A DNA stretch of 64,000 bases from Karstenula rhodostoma CBS 690.94 (taxonomy: Eukaryota > Ascomycota > Dothideomycetes > Pleosporales > Didymosphaeriaceae), in assembly GCA_010093485.1 (NCBI GenBank), contig MU001509.1, positions 94,824-158,823 of the forward strand, in the 5' to 3' direction. The position numbers and the translations under genes were made by a program. This document shows positions 23,177-33,159 of this stretch, in pieces (the first letter of the stretch is position 1; every line of letters starts with the position of its first letter). The notes below the pieces were generated by a model, which worked only from the letters and a program-made list of their open reading frames with translations, was not told the origin of the DNA and did not search any database.

Positions 23177-23765
23177 CCAAAATGCAGAGCAATTTTGTTT
23201 GATTATGATAGCGCATTCGAAACGGCGTTTTTCTGGCGTACTGGCGCGAGGTGCGTTGGTTTTGTGCACTGGTTTTGTGCATTGGTTCATAGTAATCACG
23301 TCTGTAGAGAGAAATCCATCATCAGCTCGGCCTTGCGTCCCAGTATGCGATCGAGTCGATAGATTCTGTTGTTGACTCCGCGTTCTACAGTAGCGTAGAA
23401 GTACGTCAAGAGCCTGGCTAACCCCGGGGCTGGTGACACTCTAACCCGTCACTGGCCATATCGCTTTCAATTGTTGTCGCGCTTCGCGATCCTGGTCCCC
23501 TCGTAATTGATTAAGTAATTTGGTAGTAGCTATAAAGAATTTACATGTGACTTTAAAGAACGCCAAGACTGATTGCGATTTTCCCTTACTGCTAATGCTC
23601 GGGCTTCAATCACTCTTATCATAGAAGACGCCTACTCAGATACAAGCGACGGCTACAAGTAGCCGTACCAAACATCGAGCTCTTTCGCGACGTCATCCTT
23701 AGCGGTGAAGGATCGCTCTAGACCTCCACCACACTGGCAAAATGTCATGGAAACACATCCCGCAA

Positions 23766-23804
23766 AAACATATAGCAGCGAGGATTCGCTGTTGGTCACC
23801 CACG
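23766..23804 (-). pseudogene. 5S rRNA 3'-end fragment
   Basis: Read on the minus strand, about 38 nt match the 3' end of a 5S rRNA gene (CGTGGGTGACCAACAGCGAA followed by TCCTCGCTGCTATATG and a short T run). The 5' two thirds are absent. It differs from the adjacent full-length copy by several C/T changes. Confidence 0.75.
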
Positions 23805-23911
23805 TACTGCTGTAGGGAGTTGCATAAGTTAGCTGGTATATTCTCCGCTATCCCTCGCTAGTCTCGAAGTCCCACACCGCACACACCACCACCAAAAACT
23901 TGCCGAAAAAA

Positions 23912-24030
23912 ACATACAACAGCGGGGATTCGCTGCTGGTCACCCACGCAACTACTGATCCGCCGGTACACTGCTTATATATGGCTGAGCGGACGGGAAG
24001 CCTAGTTTTCAGTGTCCTATGGTCGTATGT
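23912..24030 (-). rRNA. 5S ribosomal RNA gene, divergent copy
   Basis: On the minus strand the 119-nt sequence begins ACATACGACCATAGG and ends GCTGTTGTATGT followed by a T run (Pol III terminator). Hallmarks of fungal 5S rRNA are present: GGCTTCCCGTCCGCTCAGCC, the GTGGGTGACCAGCAGCGAAT segment, and pairing of the two ends (helix I). The second helix differs from the common fungal sequence, but ACACTG and CAGTGT remain exact complements, so changes on the two sides compensate. Dispersed 5S genes outside the rDNA array are usual in filamentous ascomycetes. It may be functional or a recent pseudogene; the intact helices and terminator favour a gene that was under selection. Confidence 0.83.
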
Positions 24031-25310
24031 GAAAGGTAAGGGAAATTATCATACTATATACCCCACCACCGCATAAGTATAACCATCCAACAGGAACTCA
24101 ACCAGGAATGTTAGTATACTACTTATATAGACTCTGTAAGGACCAGCCTCAACATTGTAATCTGAAATGTACCACCGAAGCGGCAGCATGCTCTTCTCTA
24201 CCGCACGAGATCCTTAAGGCCCTTAATTGACCCTAACCGCCCCTTACCAGCTACTGAAACCCTCCCCTATCTCCCCTGCTGGCTGTTTGTTGTAACTATA
24301 GTCGCTCGTCCTCGTATTATGGGTCAACTAGATCTCATTGACCATGCTGGTAGGGGCACAAACATGCTGGTAAATGAGATGAATTTAGAGAAGCTCAAGG
24401 AAGTATTAAACTCCTGCTATGCGGCGTATAAGAGCATCACCAGCCATTGGATTGAGTTAGTAAGCCAGTGTTCTATCAAGGTGTATCGCTTACAATAACA
24501 GATTTAATCAGGAGTCTGTTGGGCTGGGTAACCCGGGGAGCCGGCTCTGTAGAGGAGCGGCTCGTTACTGAGGTTTGGGTGACGATTGCGACAACAGACT
24601 TAAAGGAGAGACACCCACGAAGAATAGAGTTGAACGTTATTTTTCCATCTAAAGAACCACCATCTCCTAAGCATATAAAGTTATTCTTTACATAGCTCAT
24701 CCGTATATCAGTCTATTTGCGACATGGAAGATGAACACTATATCGATCCCAGTCAACGACCTTTTATATCTTCCCAACTCCTATATCATTCAACTTAATA
24801 TCATCCTCGCTGATCTTTACAATGGCTGCAACAGGCCTTTCGTACCCTTAGGGTACAGTCAACAGCTCAAGTTCATCATTTCTCAGCAAATCTACGGTGC
24901 AGAAATCTCTCGTCGTTGGGATAGAATACGGGCCCTTCTTTCTTCGTGGACTCCCTCTGTACTTGGACATCCCATGGTAAGATGACTGTTGACTGCTCTT
25001 AAAAGCCTAGCGTTGGCGGGGCGAGGCATACAAAGAGGAAGGGACAATATGAAACTTCCATATCTTAGCGAGAGAAGGCATGGAGCTGCAAATCATAGAG
25101 ATACTAGCTTCGACGACTATAGACGTCTTAGGTATCAATAATGTAATCCACAATACAACGCACTTGCACAGTGGTACAATTTAACCGGCTCGTGTATCCC
25201 GATGGGCTTTGTAGAGCTTAACGTGATAGTACATAACAATCGCATCAGCTATGATAGCACTGTAACTCGTGTATCAGTGTATATTCCTCCATATCCCATC
25301 AGGAAAACTC

Positions 25311-26010
25311 ACATTGACCCTGTCATAGATATATACAACACGCCAGCCTTTCTCTTTCGATTTATGTTCAGCTTTGACACGATCGGGGTGGGTATGTAGA
25401 AAATCAGCAAGTCAACTACCAGGTTAACTACGCCGATAACCAATGAGACGAGCACATTTCCTTCCGAGTTCTTTTCATTCACTGCCGTTCCCTAAGCCTT
25501 TCCGATAGGAGGAGCCAATTGCGCCGCAAGAATAAACGCAGTACAGAATAGCGGAATAGAAAAGACCACGGCGGCGATGATTTGCCAACGAAAATGGGTG
25601 ATGTGACCGAAGAAGTCCCAGTAGAGAGTCAAAATATATATTTTCCCCAGGAACAAAGTCAGAGGGCTTAGCAAGGCCTCACAAAAGATAATCTAGATTC
25701 TGTGAGATGGGAATACATTAAACTTAGAGAGTAGGGTGCTACCTCTTGGGCCCGTGCTGATGTGATAAAGCTGATCAAAATATAGCAAGCGTCTCTGCTA
25801 AATTTAGGCATGATCACTACCAGTAACGCAGCATTGCCAGCGCTTATGATGAAGGTGACAACTAGGAACCCTGGTACAGCTGTCAATACCAATCTCCAAA
25901 GAATATTTGCGTTAGAAAATTCTTTACCGTCTCCGAATTTCCATTTACTCTTTCTGCCAATCTTCGACCAGACTCGCAAAGCCACAAGACAGTCAAGACA
26001 GGCATCAGTA
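25311..26010 (-). pseudogene. Relic of a fungal rhodopsin/SAT4-type integral membrane protein
   Basis: Read on the minus strand, pieces of a seven-TM fungal membrane protein follow in the correct order: VALRVWSKIGRKSKWKFGDG, then after a 66-nt stretch with intron-like ends LLSPLTLFLGKIYILTLYW, then FFGHITHFRWQIIAAVVFS, then after an in-frame TAG (25494-25492) VVDLLIFYIPTPIVSKLNIN and KRKAGVLYISMTGS. The TAG is one G-to-A step from TGG. The 5' end seems out of frame with the preceding hydrophobic segment. The order of family motifs (aromatic FRW, Asp in TM6, PIPxxxxLxLxxxxKxGV-like loop) supports the SAT4/rhodopsin family. No complete frame can be made, so I call it a relic. Confidence 0.65.
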
Positions 26011-26089
26011 TTGCCACCACTACTATTGTGTGCGTCAAGAGTTCAGATTGTTGCGTCACCATGCTTGTTTAACTTCCACACGCCTACTC

Positions 26090-27215
26090 TTGAGACCATA
26101 CTTGGGTCATTCAGTATTTCTGCCAATGGGTCTGCTCGCATTATGCAAAGACAAGACGAGCACGAGAAACAAGATTGTGTCAAGGCGAAGACCTTGTTTG
26201 AGGAAATCCACGATATGCAAGTCAAACAAACTTCCGGATCAGACCTTACTGCGACGACACAACACGCGACTTCATATCTTGCCACTAGGCTTTCAAGCAG
26301 CTACTTGAGCAAGGTTATGGTCTCTCAAAATGGTGTAATGTGTATTCCGTTGAAATACTGGACAAGAGAACTTCAAGTGCTTGCTATGCAAGATGTGTTC
26401 CTTGGCCCCGCGATGGAATTGATGAGCCCTGGGTTGCCTTCGATTCTATTCAAATACTCTAAAGTCAGCTGGCAGACATAGTACCATATGCCCAAAGCCT
26501 TTAGGACGGGTAACCATCGCTACGCCAAATACATCCAAGATTCTTTTCGACGGTACTTGTCTATGAGTGCCGAGGAACGCAGTGCCGCATGTAGTGTAGA
26601 TGGCTGGGCTAGTCTTTGAAGGGCTGCAGCTTGAAATAAAATGATCAAAGTTATTTTATGCATTTATACTACTGGGGGTATGTTTCCAATTTACTACTTG
26701 AATCCGATCAGCTGGTTGAGCGACAAAAGCTAATCGACGATTAGAATCAGCATGAATCCTGCAAATCTCGTATCTTGGCTTTTAGCCCATATATTATATA
26801 TTGAGAGTCACATGGAACTCATTCGAGCCGAGACAGATTCAGCCTTCAAAGCAGACGGAACTCTCGACACCTATTATCTTGTCAACTCATGTCCGCGTCT
26901 CGAATCAGTATGGTACGAGGTCCTTCGACTTTACAATTCCGTTACTACCGTTTGTTATGTTACTAAGGATACTATACCCCACGATTTTCATCTCAAAAAA
27001 AGTCACGCTGTTCTGTTTTCTGCAAGACAAATGGCGTTTCACGACCCACGTCTAGGCGAAAACCCGCTCCAGTTTGACTCAACAAGATTTTTTCAGATCC
27101 AAAGAGGAAGTACCTAAGCAGCCATCGACACTTTGGCGGGGGGGAATATGTATGTTGTGGTCGCCATATCACCGAGCATGACCACGCTGCTTTTGAGAAG
27201 ATAGTGTACGGTTGG
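26090..27215 (+). pseudogene. Relic of a cytochrome P450 gene
   Basis: Fragments of one P450 occur in order on the plus strand: a middle part ending LQVLAMQDVFLGPAMELMSP and a tail broken by TAG at 26479-26481; YAKYIQDSFRRYLSMSAEER in another segment near 26520; the K-helix region SVWYEVLRLYNSVTTVCYVT at about 26910; then, in a shifted frame, the haem loop FGGGEYVCCGRHITE at 27132-27176. The N-terminal anchor and I-helix are not found. The pattern resembles fungal P450s of the CYP7/8-like group. Several stops and a frame change show that it is not functional. It is unrelated in sequence to the intact P450 at 7546. Confidence 0.72.
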
Positions 27216-27449
27216 CCTTTCCGCAGAAATTCCCAGGCGTCTATGAGAACGAGCCTAGCATTGGAGTGCTATTGAGTAACGATGACATCTATTTGCAATT
27301 TGAGGAACGCTCGTAGGGCTGTTACTGAGGGCCATATGTCAATATCGCTCAGAATTACCTAGGGCTTGCTCTTATACCCATCATACCCTCATCTGTACGT
27401 TGTAACCACCCGAGAACGTGACAATGACTTTCTTTCACTCTTGTAGTAG

Positions 27450-28340
27450 AATCAATGTGATGTATTGTGCAGAGTCGAGCACCCTGTAGAGCACCCTGTC
27501 GAGCACCCTGTCGAGCTATATGGCCGAAGATATTGGAGAGAGACGTGAACGCAGGAGGCCGTGCATGACATAGTTGAGAACTGACAGCCGGATTGCGCCA
27601 CCCATAATGTGGAACTGAGTTATCGCTCCATAGCAACTGTGTTGTCCTGCTCCGATACAGAGAACAGCGTCATGAGTGTCAAGAGCGAGATGTTGCCACA
27701 TCCAGAGCCCGCAATAATTTGGTATCCATATTGCGCTTTGTTGACTGTTGGGGATGCAGGGAGAGTACCGTGTAGAGAGAATCCGACCATCTGCAGGCAG
27801 GATACTACCAGTATAAGGTAGATTGGTGGCCCGCCTCTCTTTGCAATAACCGCGGTTATGATGGATGTGATGGAAGCCAGTGTATGACATGAGTCGGACA
27901 CCGGCTGCTATCGGCGAAAGGCCATGCACAATTTGGAATCTTTGGGGGGAGCTGGAAGACTACAGAAACCCAGAAAATACCCAGATAAAGTGCATTGCCG
28001 TCTTTGAAGTCAGTGATACGTGACGGGACAGAATTTGATGGTGTGCGGGTGTGCGAGAAGCTACTCATATGGTCATTCCAAGCCAGATTCGGCTCGTGAA
28101 GAGGCGCCATGTAAACCCGGGCTCGGTGATCGAGCGACAGACTGTGACATGTCGCTCCCATAATTTAAATAGAGCCCATAACACAGCTGAGATGCAAAGA
28201 AGAGCGATGAAAAAGGCGTCTTTCCGGCCAAAGGTTAGTCAGGCTTCTTCCAGAGCAGCAACAAGGGCCAGAGTAGTAATAATCAAGAGGAAGCTGCCCG
28301 GAATATCGACACATGCAATGGAGACTACTGAAATACCAGG
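27450..28340 (-). pseudogene. Relic of a DHA2-type MFS transporter (C-terminal half)
   Basis: On the minus strand, MFS pieces appear in order across frames: a TM with ITTLALVAALEEA interrupted by TGA and continuing LTFGRKDAFFIALLCISAVL; LPQRFQIVHGLSPIAAGVR preceded by a stop; VIAKRGGPPIYLILVVSCLQ; TLPASPTVNKAQYGYQIIAG; ISLLTLMTLFSVSEQDNTVA; and GLLRSRLSPISSAI. The SPxxAGxR and QYGYQIIAGxG motifs are typical of the fungal aflT/DHA2 group. Stops and at least two frame changes show decay; the visible stops are compatible with C-to-T or G-to-A changes. A 12-bp tandem repeat (GAGCACCCTGTC, 27477-27515) lies in its 3' end. Confidence 0.75.
27477..27515. repeat. 12-bp tandem repeat, about three copies
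   Basis: GAGCACCCTGT(A/C) is repeated three times without gaps in the 3' part of the MFS relic. It probably arose by slippage after the gene lost function. Confidence 0.7.
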
Positions 28341-28718
28341 GCGTGACTCTCAAGTTCACCAGAGCTACTCCGAACAAAAGCTACATCATGTTCTAATAGA
28401 GCAGAAGTGCACAATGACCGAGTAGTCAGCAGATAGGTTGCACGTGCATATCTTATTTTTCTACTGTCATCAAACATGTTTTCTCTGAAAATAGTCTTTC
28501 GATATTGTCAACCGACATTACTGCCAAAGCCGACAGCAGATATCCACATCCACCAAACAGTCAATCATCACAGGATAGTGGGTTTCAAAATTTAGACCCT
28601 GGTAGATATCTTGTATTATTACTGTCGTGGGAGCGTATCATTAAAACCTAGATAGTATGTACATATAGATGCGACGGACTATAAGTATTAGCCGAATCCC
28701 TTATTCCCAAATATCCCC

Positions 28719-29904
28719 TCAATCCAGTGGTACCCCATGATCCTCTACGAGCTCTCCGCCAATCTCATGGTAGGCATATGTACCGACGGGTATGCTATTC
28801 AGGGACGTTTGTTTGAGCAGGTCTTCGAATCCCACAATCGTCCAAACGCCCAATGCAGCTAAAACGGGCAGGCACTCAAGCGTGTAGAAGAATATCTCGT
28901 TGTGCATCAGTACCAGCAGGTGTCCCGTGAAAATTCCCGAGAGCTCAATGAGACGGTACGCTACTCTCGTGAATATGGCTGCAAGGCTGAAGATCAAGGA
29001 GTAGATCGTCGAGCGGCATTTGTTCGACAACTGACTGGAGACATAGGTCGCTTTTGCTCTTAAATCGACAACCTCGTTGTCTCTCAATTTCTTGTGGAGT
29101 AGGATGGCTATGATGGACACATAAACCACGAGGACTTCTTGAACACCGATGCCGACGAGATAAAATTTGAGCCCAATTATGGCCGTGCTGGAGCCGCTGC
29201 CTGATGGAGACGATCTATGCTTCGGAGCGATGAGTACACTGGCGACGAGTTGCTCAATTGCAAGAAAAGGAATCGTGACGAGAAGTACCCGTGAGAGAAC
29301 GCCTCCGGTCACACCGAGAAGTTTCTCATCTTGGCGGTAAGCTGTAATCAGTCTTTGAAGGACAGTGCAATCAAGCGCGAATATCACTGCGAACCAAGGC
29401 GAATTAGCACATAGGTGGAAAGAAAAAGACATGACGGGAGTCGAGACGAGCTAGAGTAGTTGAAGGGACGGACTCACATATCGGGCAAACCAAGACCAGT
29501 GTGTCAGAAAAAGCCACAAACTCCGGCACTTGCTGATATATCGTACCGAATGCACGCAGGATGTAGGCTGCCAAGAGGCACGTCGCGACAAGAGCCCCGA
29601 TCCAAGGCAGCGAGAGGCTATGTCCCCTTGACGGTCCTCTTTCGATTCGCGGCTGGTGACGGCGAGAGACAGAGCGGGCTATCAGTGACGAGAACCCGAG
29701 TAGTACCAAGACTGCAGCGGCGCAAAAGACCAAGGCCGCAACGAAGGATGGGTAATAAGGCCGGGAAATGTAGCCGCAGGTTCCAGGAGGTACCCAACCA
29801 TTGGCATCGGGCTTCACTGTCGTTGTAGGACAATCGTGTGATGGTGACGGATCGTCTGGAGCTGAACGGGACGAGACCAGCGGTAGACGAGCGAATGAAA
29901 TCAT
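28719..29904 (-). CDS. RTA1-like multi-pass membrane protein
   Basis: Predicted 7-TM protein of 364 residues of the RTA1/lipid-translocating exporter family, whose members confer resistance to toxic lipids or drugs. Exon 1 is 29904-29478 and exon 2 is 29386-28719; the 91-nt intron has GTGAGT and CAG ends. After a Ser/Pro-rich leader and CGYISRPYYPSFVAALVF the protein has seven hydrophobic segments. The family core is IFTRVAYRLIELSGIFTGHL followed by HNEIFFYTLECLPVLAALG, corresponding to the RTA1 pattern with Arg, Glu and a following E..FY. I chose Met at 29904 because the frame further upstream lacks family features. It sits at the left edge of the RiPP region, so a role in transport or self-protection is possible. 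Placement in the cluster is inference. Confidence 0.8.
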
Positions 29905-30403
29905 GGCCACTCGATCAGAAAGACCATAGCATGGTGGTAGATGCGTAATAACCAAATATCGGGCAATTGGAGAAGGTCCAGAGAGCAGCGTATTATCAAC
30001 GAGGCGGCCGAAGAGGGAATGGAGAATGTCACTGTGCAACAAGTGCACGCTGCAGTCCCACAGCTCTGGCAACACTAGCCAAGTTCGATAGCCCCCATGG
30101 ATGATGATCCTTCGGCTAGATGCGGGGTAGAGCGTTGAGGCCCTTACCAAGATCTTGGAAACAGTGCTAAGCATCCTACGACAAAGATCGTCACTCCTCG
30201 CGCGAGAGTTGATAGAGCTTGACAATCCAATTGGGAAGGTAGGCATCGAACAACCTTAAGAGAGCTTATCAGCATCTTTTCATACACGATGGCCTTCAGC
30301 CTAAGTCTTCATTGGTCACTAAATCCATTTGATCCCAGTTCCAGGGGTTTACAATTGAAAAGTAGTACATTCGTACAGTCATACAGTCGCGCGATTGCTT
30401 GCG
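29905..30403. other. Intergenic, no gene seen
   Basis: 499 bp upstream of the RTA1-like gene and downstream of the first UstYa gene, holding only an open-frame extension of the former that lacks similarity. Confidence 0.5.
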
Positions 30404-31426
30404 TTATTCTCCGCACCTAGCAGGTGGTGTTCGTGGGCCAATGTAGATACGCCCTAAATAAAAGTCAGGATCAGATTGTTAGCAAAGGGGGATGTTCTCA
30501 CCATCGGGCGTAGTAATCAACTTCTCTTCCTCCGAAAAGGAGTGTTGTCGCGTCCAATCCTGAACAGCATCCCAGTTGACGCACGCCGAATCTACAGTGT
30601 TGTTTGCAAATGCAACACCAGGCTTATCAGGGTTCCAAGCAATAGCTCTGACACCGAGGTCCGGCTGGCAAATAAGCCTTTTCCGTAGAGTCTCGATGCA
30701 GTGATCTATATGTGGTGGGAAATAGTGCGCCTCGTCCATATCATAGTGCTCCGTATGGTTGGCTGTCGGATCATGGGGGTTTGAACAGCGTACTCCCGCT
30801 ATTTGATGTCGAATGGAATCCAGACAATGGAGATGGTGATAGACGTTCATGGAGACCCAGACGTCGCCAGAATCGTCATTTAGAGGGATGCTTTCAAGGT
30901 CTAAATCGTCTAAAGATGTTGACGGGACGCGTATTGAGTACCCTAGATATATGACTTGATTAGCAATCCAGGCCTGTGACACGGAGGTCAACCTACTTAC
31001 CATCCATGAGCTTCATCCATCGTTCTGTCGTTTCTTGAGTTGGAAACCCCTGATATGGGCTCGTGTGACCATGGCCCTCAAGTTCGTGATGTGTTAGAAT
31101 CAATGGCCGTGAAGATATGGCCTCGAAGGCCGGTGCTTATTGGTAATCTCTGTCAGCCTGAACACTACTTGAGGGCGACTAATAGGAAATGCTCCAGACA
31201 TACAAGGCACCATCGAGTACTGCGCGAGTTGGTCGCTAGCTCCCTGTGGACGTTCATTGCTAAGGAACAATCCAACAAACACTCCAGAAGTAAACAAAAC
31301 CACGTTGATTGCCAGATATCGAATGTTCAATGCGCCGCTCCAGCCAGTCGTATCAAGGTTTCCGTGTGACAAGACCTCTTCGCCATCTTCTTCGCTTCGA
31401 AGTTGGGTATACTTTTGGTCCGGCAT
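30404..31426 (-). CDS. UstYa-type oxidase 1 (DUF3328 family)
   Basis: Predicted membrane-anchored oxidase of 282 residues of the family that makes side-chain ring closures in ustiloxin-type RiPPs. Exons are 31426-31204, 31135-31001, 30942-30502 and 30453-30404. One TM segment lies at about residues 31-55, followed by SPAFEAISSRP and SPYQGFPTQETTERWMKLMD. The two diagnostic HxxHC motifs are YHHLHCLDSIR and PHIDHCIETLR; their His/Cys residues are thought to bind the metal. The last intron (48 nt, GTGAGA donor, GCTAAC branch, TTTATTTAG acceptor) gives a tail ending PPARCGE. If it is retained, the protein stops at 30479 with ENIPLC. It is divergent from RiPP precursor 1 with a 574-bp shared promoter region, which strongly suggests joint action. 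Confidence 0.9.
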
Positions 31427-32000
31427 GGTCCGGAACTGTATGACGAGAAGCGCGAAAGCCAAATTGAAAATCTGTGAGGGCGTTCGTAGATCGTGACCTC
31501 GAGTGTTGTACAGAACGATTGGCCAACTGACTCAGAGCGCTTGAGAGGCAGTTTCCGTATCAGGACTAGTTGGTGTAGTCCAAGTCCGCGTACCGAAGGT
31601 GAGGCAAGAGCAGACAAGAGAGAGTTGGAAATCTAGGCACGCATCTGGTGCAGCTGAGGATTGATGCAATGAACACGCGCGAGAACCATCTGCCAGCAGG
31701 ACTGAGGATTCCGAGTCTGATGAATAAGGAAGGTGAGATGTTTACACCTACGCAAGGTCTGCATAGCAGCTACTTGGCGGGTGGCGGTCACCTTGGCGTC
31801 CCACACCGCTTCCTTCAGGATCAACGTACTCCTATGTCGGCCCTTTACACTACAGCCTATCGATAACGTTGCCATACGCTATGTTCTAGGGACATGGTCC
31901 AAACCGCCAACCGTTTCGGAACGCGTATATATCAGGCCTCTCTCAATTGTGATCTTCTCTTCGTCTCACACTACATATCTTGCAATATTCAATATTCAAC
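31427..32000. promoter_or_regulatory. Divergent promoter region between UstYa 1 and RiPP precursor 1
   Basis: 574 bp between two divergent starts. A TATATAT element at 31926-31932 is 69 bp before the precursor ATG. Short frames in the region lack coding features. Confidence 0.55.
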
Positions 32001-32590
32001 ATGCGTGTCTCTACTGTATCCGCTATTATCGGGCTCACTGCCGGCTTTGCCAGCGCAGCTCCGGTGCAGCCCAAAGAAGTCCAGAACCGCGATGCCGATC
32101 CCCAGTGGTACGACATCACCTACGTTGACAAGGTGAAGCGCGAGGATGCCGACAAGAAGCGTGAAGCTGAGGCCCAGTGGTACGGTAAGTGTCTCTTCTC
32201 GGGCACCACATCTGCTAAATTTGAATGCTCACCGCTTCAATAGATATCACTTACGTCGATAAGCGCGCTGAGGAGGAAAAGAAGCGCAAGGCCGACCCTC
32301 AGTGGTACGATATCACTTATGTTGACAAGCGCACCGAGGAGGAGAAGCGCAAGGCCGACCCCCAGTGGTACGACATTACCTACGTCGACAAGCGCTCTGA
32401 GGAGGAGAAGAAGCGTCAGTGGTACGATATTACTTATGTCGACAAGCGTGCGGAAGAAGAGAAGAAACGCAAGGCCGACCCTCAATGGTACGACATCACC
32501 TATGTCGACAAGCGTGCTGAAGAGGAGAAGAAGCGCAAGGCCGACCCTCAATGGTATGACATTACCTACGTTGACAAGCGCGCTGAATAG
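32001..32590 (+). CDS. RiPP precursor 1: secreted Kex2-processed repeat protein with seven QWYDITYVDK units
   Basis: Precursor of 176 residues for a ribosomally made, modified peptide. Exon 1 is 32001-32184, an intron spans 32185-32243, and exon 2 is 32244-32590. A signal peptide (about residues 1-19, ending FASA-AP) leads into the repeats. QWYDITYVDK occurs seven times, with codons for its Gln starting at 32103, 32175, 32300, 32363, 32417, 32483 and 32549. Units are typically 22 residues: a KADP lead, the core, KR, then an acidic spacer (A/S/T)EEEKKR. Dibasic KR sites on both sides are expected targets of the Golgi protease Kex2. Unit 1 ends DKVKR, unit 4 lacks one Lys, and unit 5 lacks KADP. 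The intron (phase 1) splits the second core between Tyr and Asp. Trp and two Tyr residues in each core are suitable for UstYa oxidative ring closure. The final cyclic product is unknown. Confidence 0.93.
32290..32590 (+). repeat. Tandem coding repeat of precursor 1, period about 66 bp
   Basis: Core codons recur at spacings of 63, 54, 66 and 66 bp in exon 2. The 54-bp step is an exact 12-bp (four-codon) shortening and the 63-bp step a one-codon loss. Synonymous differences between copies (CAG/CAA, GAC/GAT, ACT/ACC) show that the amino acids are kept while the DNA drifts. Confidence 0.9.
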
Positions 32591-33159
32591 AGGGGGCAGC
32601 GTATGAAGCATGAAATCTGGGGATTCACCCGGAATCTTGTCTGAATAGGGTAACAGATCGAAAGAGCACCGGTTCGCATAGACAGGTGTAGCTGTATGGC
32701 TCTACCATTGGTATACAATGAAACCTATTCAGTTACTATGATCGTGTCATCTAAAACTATAGCCTGATATTTTGACCTCTCTTATCGATCACTTAATGCG
32801 GGGCAACTCAAACGCTCGTTGTAGTCCGACACCTTCCTCTTTCGGTGAACGCGAAGGATCATCACGCACTAGTAGCTGACCTACTTTAGTCTAAAAAGTT
32901 GGCCGGCCTTTTGTATCCCATGACCTTTGCGCTCCGAGGCCTAAACCTTGGCCGCACTCTTGGCGAAGTGTAGTCTATTCACGATAGTCCGCAGAGGATT
33001 GCGCACTAGACAAACCCAGCACCTTGCCCTGCCAATCAAGCTGACCCTGGCTGACGTAACGGCTTGTCTGAGTCCTTCGCCTGAGAGGCAAACTCCAGTC
33101 CTCATAATCTAATTTGAGGTTAAGAGAGCATCGTCAATACATTGTGCCACTGGTCGGAG
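32591..33159. other. Intergenic between precursor 1 and UstYa 2
   Basis: 569 bp containing the 3' region of the precursor and the promoter of UstYa 2. No further gene seen. Confidence 0.5.

Larger units (their letters stand above)
23177..25200. other. AT-rich gene-poor tract, left part
   Basis: No intact gene. It holds the 5S rRNA gene and fragment listed separately. Short frames at 24468-24700 and 24731-24985 have no recognisable domain and may be eroded transposon or gene sequence. Base composition is clearly more AT-rich than the flanks, as expected of RIP-affected DNA. Confidence 0.6.

Noticed and set aside
30479..30501. Earlier stop for UstYa 1 (protein ending ENIPLC)
   Set aside because: A 48-nt intron with good donor, GCTAAC branch and TTTAG acceptor starts here, so I preferred the spliced end at 30404; both remain possible.
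32237..32611. 124-codon minus-strand frame rich in Val/Leu opposite RiPP precursor 1
   Set aside because: It arises only because the repeat has no stops on the other strand; the plus strand has signal peptide, intron and dibasic sites.
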